Source: an uncultured Eubacteriales bacterium (GTDB taxonomy: Bacteria; Bacillota; Clostridia; Christensenellales; Aristaeellaceae). Taken from it: a stretch of 25,553 bases of DNA. The DNA lies in assembly GCA_900553295.1 (NCBI GenBank), contig USCR01000017.1, positions 1 to 25,553 on the forward strand. The letters run 5' to 3'. Within the stretch, counting starts at the first letter, position 1, and the number at the start of each line of letters is the position of its first letter. A model generated the notes under the pieces. That model searched no databases. It saw only the letters and a list, made by a program, of their open reading frames with translations, and was not told the DNA's origin. This document shows positions 1 through 7,887 of this stretch, one piece after another. A program made the translations under genes and the position numbers.

Positions 1-10
1 TTTTTTTTGC

Positions 11-52
11 ATAAAAACGCGCGGCGGCCCCGGGAGTCCCTTGCCGCCGCGC
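11..52 (-). terminator. Rho-independent terminator after the GH43 gene
   Basis: A perfect 10-bp inverted repeat (arms at 19-28 and 43-52, all G/C) lies 12 bases after the GH43 stop codon. On the minus strand it is followed by GTTTTTAT. This is the classic stem plus U-tract layout and ends the xylosidase transcript. Confidence 0.85.
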
Positions 53-63
53 AGGGATGCGCC

Positions 64-1698
64 TTAGCCCTCGTCCAGAGCGGAGCCGCCGTCCACGGGG
101 GTCATGTCCGCCAGGTTTTCATAAGGGGGACGCTGCTCATAGCGGAAGTAGGAGAAGTCCGCCGGGTAGCTGTTGCTCCACAGGTCGCAGCAGGTAATGC
201 CCACCATGCCGCCGGTGAAGCGGCCGTCCACGCAGGCCTCGTCGGAGAGGAAGGAGCTGTTTTGCAGCCGGCCCATCTTTTCCCAGTGCTGGCCGCCGTC
301 GGTGGAATAGCTGAACTGCATGCGGTCCATGTCCATGTGCACCCGCAGGCGCACGGGGCCCTCCTCGGGCAGGGGCACGGAGGCGCAGGGCGCGGAGGCC
401 TTGCCGTTCTCGCACCGGAGCAGGGACAGGCAGCGGCCCAGCTTTTCATCCCGGGTCACGTGGAGGAACAGGAAGTTGGCGCACTCATAGTAGCACACCA
501 GCCCCGCCAGGTGCTTGTAATGCTCGGGGCGGAAGTCCACCTCGGTCTCCGCCTCAAAATGGTGGTGCTGAATCCGGCGGCAGTACACCCGCTGCTCATA
601 CCGGGAGAAGGGGCTTTCCCCGCCGTAGAGGCGCAGCCAGCCGGGACGGGCGGTGACGGAATATTCCTTCTCGGCGGTCCAGGGCTGGCGCAGGTTCAGG
701 AAGGACTCCGGCAGGGTATGCAGTTCCACGGTGGCCGGTTCCGGGGGATAGGGATGGGGTTCCAGGCCGGTATCCAAGGTGAGCTCCGGGGTGAGGCCGC
801 CGTTTTTCAGCCGGGGCCAGCCGTCCTCGGTCCACACCACCTCAGCCAAGGCGGTTTCCCGGCCCAGGACGCACCGGCCGCTGTTGCGGATGGGCCGCCC
901 GCACAGGCAGGAGACGAACCAGCGCCCCTGGGGCGTTTCCACCAGGGAGGTGTGCCCCGCCCGCTGCAGGGGCCAGTCCGGGTCAAAGCGGCTGGTGATG
1001 AACATGCCCCGGGGATCCGGCTCATACACGCCGTCCACGGTGCGGCAGCGGGCGGTAAGCTCGCTGTGGTTGTTTCCCGTGCCGCCATAGGCCAGGAACA
1101 CGTAGTACCAGCCGTCCTTTTTGAACATGTGCGGGCCCTCGGAGAGCTCCTCGTGGCTGCGCCAGATCTTCTTCATGGGGCCCACCAGCTTTTTCGCCAC
1201 GGGATCATATTCCTGCATCACCACCCCGGCGAAGCGGTCGTGCCCGGGCCGGTGGTCGGAGATCATGGCGCAGAAGTACTTCTTGCCGTTGTCGTCGTGG
1301 AACATGCTGGGGTCAAAGCCCACGGAATTCAGGTACACCGGCTCGGACCAGGGGCCTTCGATGGACGGGGCGGTGACCAAGTAATTGGGCGAGTCCCAGA
1401 TCACCGCGCTGTTGTGCACATTGGTATACACCAGGTAAAAGAGCTTTTCCTCCTGGCTGTAGCTCAGGCAGGGGGCCCAGATGCCGTCCGAGGGGCGGAT
1501 GCCCTGCATGTCCAGCTGGCTCACCCGGTCCAGGGGGCGGGCTGCCAGGCGCCAGTTGGCCAGATCCTTGCTTTCGTAAATGGAAACGCCGGGCCACCAC
1601 TCAAAGGTGGAATTGGCCAGGTAGTAGGTGTCGCCCACCCGCAGCATGGAGGGATCGGGATGGAAACCAGGCAATATGGGGTTATGTACCAGGGCCAT
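64..1698 (-). CDS. Beta-xylosidase, glycoside hydrolase family 43
   Basis: 544-residue GH43 enzyme expected to release xylose (or arabinose) from the non-reducing ends of short xylo-oligosaccharides. There is no signal peptide, so it should act in the cytoplasm on imported sugars. The five-bladed propeller fills roughly residues 1-310. The three GH43 acidic residues are visible: D15 (GFHPDPSM, general base), D129 (VGFDPSMF, pKa modulator) and E187 (LSEGPH, general acid), a spacing very close to characterised beta-xylosidases of subfamily 11. Residues about 320-530 form the beta-sandwich C-terminal domain (GH43_C2 type) that normally closes the active-site pocket. The start is supported by AAAGGAGGT at 1706-1714, 7 bases upstream. 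It is monocistronic, with its own terminator, and diverges from cotH. No sugar transporter lies next to it, so the supply route for its substrate is unseen. I found no convincing sigma-A promoter for it. Confidence 0.95.
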   Translation of the reverse strand: MALVHNPILPGFHPDPSMLRVGDTYYLANSTFEWWPGVSIYESKDLANWRLAARPLDRVSQLDMQGIRPSDGIWAPCLSYSQEEKLFYLVYTNVHNSAVIWDSPNYLVTAPSIEGPWSEPVYLNSVGFDPSMFHDDNGKKYFCAMISDHRPGHDRFAGVVMQEYDPVAKKLVGPMKKIWRSHEELSEGPHMFKKDGWYYVFLAYGGTGNNHSELTARCRTVDGVYEPDPRGMFITSRFDPDWPLQRAGHTSLVETPQGRWFVSCLCGRPIRNSGRCVLGRETALAEVVWTEDGWPRLKNGGLTPELTLDTGLEPHPYPPEPATVELHTLPESFLNLRQPWTAEKEYSVTARPGWLRLYGGESPFSRYEQRVYCRRIQHHHFEAETEVDFRPEHYKHLAGLVCYYECANFLFLHVTRDEKLGRCLSLLRCENGKASAPCASVPLPEEGPVRLRVHMDMDRMQFSYSTDGGQHWEKMGRLQNSSFLSDEACVDGRFTGGMVGITCCDLWSNSYPADFSYFRYEQRPPYENLADMTPVDGGSALDEG

Positions 1699-1815
1699 GG
1701 AGCAGACCTCCTTTGTGATCGGCTGTGCGTTGGGGGAAACATTCGCCGCGGGGCAATGGGTTTCCTGTCAGAAAGGGGTGGATTTTCCCGGAGAATTTCC
1801 CCCGGCCGCCCATGC

Positions 1816-1829
1816 GTTACAGTTGTAAC
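1816..1829. promoter_or_regulatory. Candidate operator palindrome in the GH43/cotH intergenic region
   Basis: GTTACA-GT-TGTAAC is a perfect 6+6 bp dyad about 117 bp upstream of the GH43 start and about 60 bp upstream of the cotH -35 box. The inner TACA-NN-TGTA resembles the half-sites known for BlaI/MecI-type winged-helix repressors, but no such regulator is in the window. A dyad of this size can occur by chance, so function is inference. Apart from this dyad and the cotH promoter, I see nothing else in the intergenic stretch 1699-1997. Confidence 0.35.
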
Positions 1830-1887
1830 AATCCGCGCCAAAGGGGCCAACACCGCCCTTTTCCCCGGGGCCTTCCTTTCATCGCCA

Positions 1888-1916
1888 TTGCCAGAAAAGG
1901 CTCTGCGTGCTATAAT
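1888..1916 (+). promoter_or_regulatory. Sigma-A promoter for cotH
   Basis: TTGCCA (1888-1893), a 17-bp spacer, then a perfect TATAAT (1911-1916). It predicts a start near 1923 and a leader of about 75 nt before the chosen cotH ATG. This position argues against the longer in-frame starts further upstream. Confidence 0.8.
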
Positions 1917-1997
1917 ACTAGGGGTCATACCCCCATGATGTTATTGGATTTGCAACACGCCGCGGCCTGGCCGCCCATGTGTAAAGGAGGAACCTGG

Positions 1998-4900
1998 ATG
2001 ACGCAGATACCGCCTGCATCCCGCAGACAATCCGCACAGCGGAGGGGCATGCCTCCGCCCAGGAAAAAGAAAAAGTCCCGGGCCGGGACCATTGTGGCAC
2101 TGGCCGCCTGCGCGGCGGCCCTGGTGCTGCTGGTACTGGTCTGCCCCTGGGAACCGGTTTCCCACGCCATGTACTCCGTGGGCTCCGAGGATGGCTCCGC
2201 CCAGGTGGGCACACTTACCAACGCCTATGACGGCCTGCGCATCAGCGAGCTGATGACCTCCAACCAGGGCAGCGTCCCCGACGACAAGGGCGAATACCCC
2301 GACTGGGTGGAAGTATGGAACAGCTCCGACCGGGACATCAGCCTGGCCGGTGTGGGCCTGTCCGACCGTGGCGACTCCATCCGCTTCCTGTTCCCCGATG
2401 TGACCCTGAAGGCCGGGGAGCGCACGGTGGTCTACTGTGACGACACCAACCAGGCGGAGGCGGGCAAGGCCTTTCACGCCAAGTTCAAGCTGTCCTCCGT
2501 GGGAGAGACGGTGTATCTGTTCGACCCCAGCGCCTACACCATCGACCAGGTGACCACCCCCATCATGGCCAGCGATTCTTCCTGGGCGCTGCTGCCCGAC
2601 GGCACCTGGGCCGAGGTCACCTACGTCAGCCCCGGGTATGAAAACACCGAGGCGGGGGCCGAAAGCTACCGGGTAGCCACCACCGTCACCGACGGGGCCA
2701 TTGTCATCAACGAAGTGATGGCGGACGCCCTCACGGGGCTTACCGACGAGGACGGGGAGCTCAGCGACTGGATTGAGCTGTACAACACCACCGACCAGGT
2801 GGTCAGCCTGAAAAACTACGCCCTCAGCGACAAGGAAAACAGGCCCCTCAAGTGGCGTTTCCCTGAGGACGCGGTGATCGCTCCCCACGGGTACTACATC
2901 GTGTTCTGCTCTGGCAAGGATCGCGACAACGGCGCTTCCGGCGTCAGCCACACCAACTTTGCCATCAGCGCCGAGCACGACACGGTGATCCTCTCCGACA
3001 GCCGTGGGCGCATGGTGGACCGGGTGATCGTGGACAACCTGGCCGAGGATTGCAGCTATGGCCGGGATGAAAACAACAGCTGGAAGGTGTTCCAAACGGC
3101 GACCCCCGGCCTGCCCAACAATCAGTCCGGCATGAACCAGATGGACCGCAACCTGATCGCCATGAACACCTCGGGGGTATACATCACCGAAGTGATGGCC
3201 TCCAATGATAGCGTCGCCGTGCTGGGCGGCAATTACGTGGACTGGGTGGAGATTTACAACTCCTCCCAGTCCACGGTGGATTTAAGCGGTTTTGGGCTGA
3301 CCAACCGGCTCACCCGGGCACGGAAGTGGCAGTTTCCCGCGGGGACGATGATCCAGCCGGGGGAGTACAAGGTGATCCTCCTGGACGGGAACAGCGCCCT
3401 GACAACCACCAGCGAGCTCCACGCCTCCTTCAAGCTGGCGCGGGCGGGCGGGGACGTGGTGTGCCTTTCCGACCCCACGGGCAAAATTCTGGATAAGGTC
3501 ATCCTGCCCCTGATCCCCACCAATATTTCCTATGGCCGCACCACGGGCCTGTCGGGCTTTTTTTATTACGACAGCCCCACGCCCATGGCGGCCAACGGCA
3601 CGGGCTTTGTGGGTTATGCCGAAACGCCTCAGCTGACGGTGGAACCGGGGCTGCATTATGAAACGGTCTATGCCGGCATCACCATCCCCGAGGGCACGCA
3701 GGTGTACTACACCCTGGATGGTTCCGTGCCCACCCAACAGGACACCCTCTATCAGGGGGAAACCCTCGAATTGAACTTCACCACCGTGATTCGGGCCAGG
3801 GCCTTCCGTCAGGACGGCTATATGCCCAGCGACACGGTGACGGGCACCTACTTCATCAACGCTTACCACTCCCTGCCCATTGTGTCCCTGGTGGCCGACC
3901 CCGACGACCTGTGGAACCCGGAAACGGGCATCCTCACCGTGGGCGACAATGTGGACAAGTCCGGCCGCATTCCCTTCAAGAACACTGTATACCGCTATAT
4001 CAAGGAAGAAACCGATATGGGCGAGCGGGCAGGCAACGTGGAGTACTACCTGCTGGACGGCACCAAGGTGCTCAACCAGGGCATGGAGTTTGGCCTGCAA
4101 GGCCAGTACAGCCTGGACATGCCCCAAAAGACCTTCAAGGTGCGAGCCAAGTCCCTCTATGGAGCCAAGACCTTCCATGCTTCCCTGTTTGAGGACCGGC
4201 CCTATACCGAGTACAAATCTTTTGTGCTGCGCAACAGCGGGAACGACTGCGTGTGGACCCGGCTGCTGGACGGCTTCCAGTCCCGGATGATGGACGCCTA
4301 TGGCTCCCAGGTTATTCATCAGGCCTGGAACCCTGTGGTGGTATACCTGAACGGTACCTATTGGGGCCACTACAACATGCGCGAACGCGTGGACCGCTTC
4401 TTTGTGGCCCAGCATGAGGGACTTTCCCTGGATGAAGCCGACCAGATGACCATCCTGGAGGCCAACTCCACAGAGGTGTATGGCTCCAACGATGAATACC
4501 TGGAAATGCGCAACAAAATCAAGGAGAGCGACCCGGCCAACAATCCCGAGGACCTGCAATACATCCTGGACAACGTGGATGTGGACAACTACTTTGAGTA
4601 CCTGGCCTTCGAGATGTTCTTCGGAAACTCCGACCCTGGTAACATTCGCTTCTATAAGCTGAACCAGGAAGGCGCCAAGTGGAAGTGGATTTTCTATGAC
4701 GCGGACTACGGTATGTTTAAGTCCACTTTCAACAGCCCCCGCTCCTATACTAAGGAAAGCGGCATGGGTGATAAAAACATCAACAACGTCATCTTCCTCA
4801 AGCTGCTCTCCGTACCCGAGTACAAGGACAAGTTCTTGCTCAAGCTGGCAGATATTTTCAAGACTTTCACTACGGAATACATGCTTAGCATCCTGGAGCC

Positions 4901-5165
4901 CATGGTGGATCAGCTTGAGCCGGAAATGCCCTTGCATTTCGCCCGCTGGGCCGAGGAAACCGATCCGGCCATTATAGCGGAAGTACCGAATACCCCTGAT
5001 GCCGCCCTGCGCTACTGGGAGAGCCGTATTGACCGGTTGCGGGATACCTGCACCTGGCGGCCCCATTACCTGTGGGGATACATCAAGGATGCCTTTGAGC
5101 TCACCGACCAGCAGATGATCGACTACTTCGGGGAGCAGCCGCCCCTGGAGCCTGACGCGGAATGA
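1998..5165 (+). CDS. CotH-family kinase with three lamin-tail domains, membrane-anchored
   Basis: 1055 residues. A basic N-terminus (KKKK at 23-26) and one hydrophobic helix at about 30-49 predict a signal anchor with the rest outside. Three tandem lamin-tail (LTD) modules follow at about 75-200, 235-375 and 392-520, each with an I(S/N/T)E(L/V)M start and a DW(V/I)E(V/L/I) core. Next is a chitobiase/Fn3-like module (about 545-620, YTLDGSVPT), then the CotH domain (about 625-1030). CotH hallmarks include GHYNMRERVDRFF (790-802), D879 in GNSDPGN, W897 and D901 in FYDADYG; D879 and D901 match the metal and catalytic Asp positions of Bacillus CotH by motif alignment (inference). Bacillus CotH is a spore-coat protein kinase; this one is far larger and looks cell-surface rather than coat. 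Start: AAAGGAGG at 1983-1990, 7 bases before the ATG; earlier in-frame ATGs lack a ribosome site. It is followed by DUF4956 and VTC genes. Confidence 0.9.
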   Translation: MTQIPPASRRQSAQRRGMPPPRKKKKSRAGTIVALAACAAALVLLVLVCPWEPVSHAMYSVGSEDGSAQVGTLTNAYDGLRISELMTSNQGSVPDDKGEYPDWVEVWNSSDRDISLAGVGLSDRGDSIRFLFPDVTLKAGERTVVYCDDTNQAEAGKAFHAKFKLSSVGETVYLFDPSAYTIDQVTTPIMASDSSWALLPDGTWAEVTYVSPGYENTEAGAESYRVATTVTDGAIVINEVMADALTGLTDEDGELSDWIELYNTTDQVVSLKNYALSDKENRPLKWRFPEDAVIAPHGYYIVFCSGKDRDNGASGVSHTNFAISAEHDTVILSDSRGRMVDRVIVDNLAEDCSYGRDENNSWKVFQTATPGLPNNQSGMNQMDRNLIAMNTSGVYITEVMASNDSVAVLGGNYVDWVEIYNSSQSTVDLSGFGLTNRLTRARKWQFPAGTMIQPGEYKVILLDGNSALTTTSELHASFKLARAGGDVVCLSDPTGKILDKVILPLIPTNISYGRTTGLSGFFYYDSPTPMAANGTGFVGYAETPQLTVEPGLHYETVYAGITIPEGTQVYYTLDGSVPTQQDTLYQGETLELNFTTVIRARAFRQDGYMPSDTVTGTYFINAYHSLPIVSLVADPDDLWNPETGILTVGDNVDKSGRIPFKNTVYRYIKEETDMGERAGNVEYYLLDGTKVLNQGMEFGLQGQYSLDMPQKTFKVRAKSLYGAKTFHASLFEDRPYTEYKSFVLRNSGNDCVWTRLLDGFQSRMMDAYGSQVIHQAWNPVVVYLNGTYWGHYNMRERVDRFFVAQHEGLSLDEADQMTILEANSTEVYGSNDEYLEMRNKIKESDPANNPEDLQYILDNVDVDNYFEYLAFEMFFGNSDPGNIRFYKLNQEGAKWKWIFYDADYGMFKSTFNSPRSYTKESGMGDKNINNVIFLKLLSVPEYKDKFLLKLADIFKTFTTEYMLSILEPMVDQLEPEMPLHFARWAEETDPAIIAEVPNTPDAALRYWESRIDRLRDTCTWRPHYLWGYIKDAFELTDQQMIDYFGEQPPLEPDAE

Positions 5166-5217
5166 CAAAATCCCGGTTTTTTCAGGAAAAACAGATGCAA
5201 TCCGACCGTGAATAGGG

Positions 5218-5223
5218 TATAAT
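5218..5223 (+). promoter_or_regulatory. Possible internal promoter (-10 box) before the DUF4956 gene
   Basis: A perfect TATAAT lies 38 bp upstream of the DUF4956 start. At the expected distance the -35 region (TGCAAT at 5196-5201) is a poor match, and no extended -10 TG is present. I see no terminator between cotH and this gene, so read-through from the cotH promoter is also likely. Confidence 0.45.
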
Positions 5224-5261
5224 CAAAAAAGCAAAAGCGCATCATACAGGAGGGACCCCCC

Positions 5262-5972
5262 ATGCAATCAGCCTTGGCCGAAAGCCTCAGCGTAAGCAAC
5301 ATCATCAAAAACGATAGCAGCCTTTCCACCTATTTTGCCGAGCAGTTTGCCAGCCTGACCCCCATGAAGATGGTCATTGCCCTGCTCTTCGGCCTGGCGG
5401 TGGGCATGCTGATCGCCTTTGTGTACAAAAAATGCTACCGGGGCGTGCTGTACAGCCCCACCTTCAGCCTGACGCTGATTATGCTCACGCTGATTACCAC
5501 CCCCGTGGTCATGTGCATCAAGAGCGACATCGCTCTTTCCATGGGCATGGTGGGCGCCCTGTCCATTGTGCGTTTCCGTACCGCGGTGAAGGACCCCATG
5601 GACACGGCGTACATGTTCTGGGCGCTGACCATGGGCATCCTGCTGGGCGCGGAGCTGTACGTCATTGCCGTGGTGGTGGCCCTGGGCATTGCGGTGATCC
5701 TCTTTGGGCTGACTTTTGTAAAGTTCCGCAACCCCAACGCCTACCTGCTGGTGCTCCACTATGACGACGACGCCGAGCACGACATTTTGAGCCTGCTGCG
5801 CCGCACGGTGAAGCAGCACCGCCTGCGCTCCAAGACCGTCACCCGCGCCGGCGCGGAGATGACCATCGAAGTGCGCCTGGGAGACAAGCAGGACCTGGTG
5901 GCCGCCATGCTCTCCATCGAGGGCGTGCACGACGCCACCCTGGTGGCCTGCCAGAGCGAGGCAGGCGCGTAA
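5262..5972 (+). CDS. DUF4956 membrane protein (MgtC-like core plus ACT-like tail)
   Basis: 236 residues with about four membrane segments (36-55, 67-86, about 116-130, 131-153). Between segments 2 and 3 lies the family signature GMVGALSIVRFRTAVKDP (95-112), then DTAYMFWA. This placement and the small-residue-rich helices recall MgtC-type proteins (inference). The cytoplasmic tail, 159-230, has an alternating beta/alpha pattern like an ACT-type regulatory domain (EMTIEVRL at 199-206). Molecular function is not established for the family as far as I know. Genes of this family often sit beside VTC-type polymerases, as here, which suggests a membrane partner, channel or regulator for polyphosphate. 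Start: AGGAGGG at about 5248-5254. The next gene begins 28 bases after the stop. Confidence 0.88.
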   Translation: MQSALAESLSVSNIIKNDSSLSTYFAEQFASLTPMKMVIALLFGLAVGMLIAFVYKKCYRGVLYSPTFSLTLIMLTLITTPVVMCIKSDIALSMGMVGALSIVRFRTAVKDPMDTAYMFWALTMGILLGAELYVIAVVVALGIAVILFGLTFVKFRNPNAYLLVLHYDDDAEHDILSLLRRTVKQHRLRSKTVTRAGAEMTIEVRLGDKQDLVAAMLSIEGVHDATLVACQSEAGA

Positions 5973-6000
5973 GGCGCGACCCAGGTAGGAGGCGAGGCCC

Positions 6001-6708
6001 ATGGCAAGCTCCATGCCCCTGCGGCATGAATTGAAATTCTTTATCAGCGAAATGCAGTATATTGTCCTCTCCGGGGTGCTGGACCAGGTGCTGCACCGGG
6101 ACCCCAACGGGGACGAGCTCAACGAGTACCACATCCGCAGCCTGTACTTTGACACCGTGTTCAACGATGCCTATTACGACAAGCTGGACGGCCAAAAGAA
6201 CCGGGACAAGTACCGCATCCGCATCTACAACCTCAGCGACCGGCTCATCAAGCTGGAATGCAAAACCAAGGTAGGCAACCTGATTTCCAAGCGGTCCCAG
6301 ACCATTCCCCGGGACCTGTGCGAGCAGCTCATGGCCGGGGACCCCACGGGGCTGGAAACTACCCGCTCCGGCCTGCTCAACGATGTGTACCGGGAAATGA
6401 CCGTGAACCTGCTTCACCCGGTGGTGCTGGTGGACTATGTGCGGGAAGCCTACCTGCACCCGGCGGAGGAAGTGCGCATCACCTTTGACAAGCAGCTGCG
6501 CACGGGGCTGAGCTCCATCGACCTGTTTGATCCCTATGTGCCCACGGTGCCGCCCCTGGACAACGGGGAAATCATCCTGGAAGTGAAGTACAACCGGGTG
6601 ATGCCCCCTTACATCCGCGACCTGCTGAGCACCTATTGCCCCCAGGCCCAGCAAAGCGCCATCTCGAAATACACCTGGTGCCGCCGCTTTGAGGGCATGG
6701 AAGCGTAA
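6001..6708 (+). CDS. VTC-domain polyphosphate polymerase
   Basis: 235 residues consisting almost entirely of the VTC catalytic domain, a triphosphate-tunnel (CYTH-like) fold that in yeast Vtc4 builds polyphosphate from ATP. The charged tunnel-lining residues are present in order: H9-E10-x-K12, R46 with YFD (49-51), K61, KYRIR (70-74), KLECKTK (84-90), KR (97-98), R159 with D163, and EVKY (194-197). No membrane segment or SPX domain is present, so the enzyme is soluble or recruited by the preceding membrane protein. Start: AGGAGG about 8 bases before the ATG. It is the last gene of the cotH-DUF4956-VTC group, followed by two terminators. Other tunnel enzymes (CyaB adenylate cyclase, thiamine triphosphatase) are less likely because the length and the neighbouring DUF4956 gene fit VTC better. 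Confidence 0.9.
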   Translation: MASSMPLRHELKFFISEMQYIVLSGVLDQVLHRDPNGDELNEYHIRSLYFDTVFNDAYYDKLDGQKNRDKYRIRIYNLSDRLIKLECKTKVGNLISKRSQTIPRDLCEQLMAGDPTGLETTRSGLLNDVYREMTVNLLHPVVLVDYVREAYLHPAEEVRITFDKQLRTGLSSIDLFDPYVPTVPPLDNGEIILEVKYNRVMPPYIRDLLSTYCPQAQQSAISKYTWCRRFEGMEA

Positions 6709-6718
6709 ATGATTCCGT

Positions 6719-6755
6719 CCCGGAAGGTTTTCTCCTCCCGGGGCGATTTCTTTTT
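6719..6755 (+). terminator. Terminator after the VTC gene (first of two)
   Basis: A 9-bp stem with one mismatch (6719-6727 with 6734-6742, 6-base loop) is followed by TTTCTTTTT at 6747-6755. It starts 10 bases after the VTC stop codon. Confidence 0.7.
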
Positions 6756-6793
6756 GCCCGCCGTCATGTTCCCCGCCTTCCCAGGGTACAATG

Positions 6794-6816
6794 CAAGGGA
6801 ACGCCCTTGGTTTTTT
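6794..6816 (+). terminator. Second terminator between VTC gene and murB
   Basis: CAAGGG-AACG-CCCTTG (6794-6809) followed by GTTTTTTC. The stem is short (6 bp) but the T-run is good. Together with the preceding hairpin it separates the polyphosphate group from the murB operon. Confidence 0.7.
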
Positions 6817-6850
6817 CTGCGGATTTGCAGGGCCGCCGGGCCTTTACCGC

Positions 6851-6879
6851 TTGCGGGAGCGCCACTTTTGCGATAGAAT
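6851..6879 (+). promoter_or_regulatory. Sigma-A promoter for the murB operon
   Basis: TTGCGG (6851-6856), 17-bp spacer, TAGAAT (6874-6879), ending 24 bases before the murB ATG. The leader is therefore very short. Confidence 0.65.
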
Positions 6880-6903
6880 AGAGGAAGAATCAGGAGGGAG
6901 AAA

Positions 6904-7854
6904 ATGACCACCCAAACCGTTCTGCGCCAGATGCCTGAGCTGGAAAATGCACTGAAGCAACGCGCCCCGGGGCTTTGCCTGGAGGCCGGCGCCCTGATGG
7001 CCCGCTATACCACCCTGCACCTGGGCGGCCCGGCGGACCTGCTGGCCACCCCCCGGGAGCCCGAGGAATTGCAGCTGCTGCTGGAGGAAGCCCGCCGCCT
7101 GGCGGTGCCCCTGACGCTCATGGGCCAGGGCAGCAACATGCTGGTGCGGGATGGCGGCATACGCGGGCTGGTGGTACGGATCGCCAGCGGCATGCGGGGC
7201 GTGGAGGTCCACGGGGACAAGGTGACGGCCATGGCCGGCGCCACCATGACCAGCGCCGCCATGGCCGCGGCGGAAAACAGCCTGGCCGGGCTGACCTTTG
7301 CCAGCGGCATCCCCGGTACGGTGGGCGGCGGCGCGTACATGAACGCCGGCGCCTATGGCGGGGAGATGAGCCAGGTGGTGGTGCGGGTGGATGCCTTCCG
7401 CCGGGACGGCAGCCCCGTGAGTTTCAGCCGGCCGGAGCTGGCCTTTGGCTACCGCCACAGCGCCCTGCAGCAGCAGGACGTGGCCGTGTACCGGGTGGTG
7501 TTCCAGCTGCCCGGGGGCGACCGGGAGGAGCTTCTCCAGGAAATGGTGGAGCTGAACCGCCGCCGGGCGGAAAAGCAGCCCCTGAACTATCCCAGCGCCG
7601 GGAGCACCTTCAAGCGTCCGGCAGGCTTTTACGCGGCGGCGCTCATTGACGAATGCGGTCTGCGGGGCTACACCCTGGGCGGCGCGCAGGTGAGCGAAAA
7701 GCACGCGGGCTTCCTGCTCAACCGCGGGGGAACCGCGGCGGATTTTCTTGCGCTGATGGCCCACGTGCAGCAGGTGGTATGGGAAAAGAAGGGCGTGCGC
7801 CTGGAGCCGGAGGTGCGCATCCTGGGAGAGGATGCGCCGGTAACCCGGGCATAA
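6904..7854 (+). CDS. murB: UDP-N-acetylenolpyruvoylglucosamine reductase
   Basis: 316-residue FAD enzyme that reduces UDP-GlcNAc-enolpyruvate with NADPH to UDP-MurNAc, the second committed step of peptidoglycan precursor synthesis, in the cytosol. The FAD-binding half shows TTLHLGGPAD (36-45), GQGSNML (74-80) and SGIPGTVGGGAYMNAGAYGG (134-153). The C-terminal half carries YPSAGSTFKRP with the proton-donating Ser (S234) and LEPEVRILG near the end with the conserved Glu. Length and absence of the extra Tyr loop fit type II MurB of Gram-positives. Start: AGGAGGGAG about 5 bases before the ATG. It is first in an operon with rapZ, whiA and a Crh-like HPr, an arrangement known across Bacillota that links wall synthesis with carbon and cell-cycle regulators. 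Confidence 0.97.
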   Translation: MTTQTVLRQMPELENALKQRAPGLCLEAGALMARYTTLHLGGPADLLATPREPEELQLLLEEARRLAVPLTLMGQGSNMLVRDGGIRGLVVRIASGMRGVEVHGDKVTAMAGATMTSAAMAAAENSLAGLTFASGIPGTVGGGAYMNAGAYGGEMSQVVVRVDAFRRDGSPVSFSRPELAFGYRHSALQQQDVAVYRVVFQLPGGDREELLQEMVELNRRRAEKQPLNYPSAGSTFKRPAGFYAAALIDECGLRGYTLGGAQVSEKHAGFLLNRGGTAADFLALMAHVQQVVWEKKGVRLEPEVRILGEDAPVTRA

Positions 7855-7887
7855 TTTATACCAATGTGGATGAGGGAGGGAAGCCCC

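Noticed and set aside
1725..1997. N-terminal extension of cotH by up to 91 residues
   Set aside because: The extension crosses the cotH promoter, lacks a ribosome site, and precedes a clear AAAGGAGG site 7 bases before ATG 1998.
3282..5168. A 628-codon minus-strand frame opposite cotH
   Set aside because: Shadow of the cotH codon pattern; cotH has domains, promoter and ribosome site, while the antisense frame has none.
5166..5200. Terminator between cotH and the DUF4956 gene
   Set aside because: CCCGGTTTTTTC has a T-run, but no stable stem precedes it.
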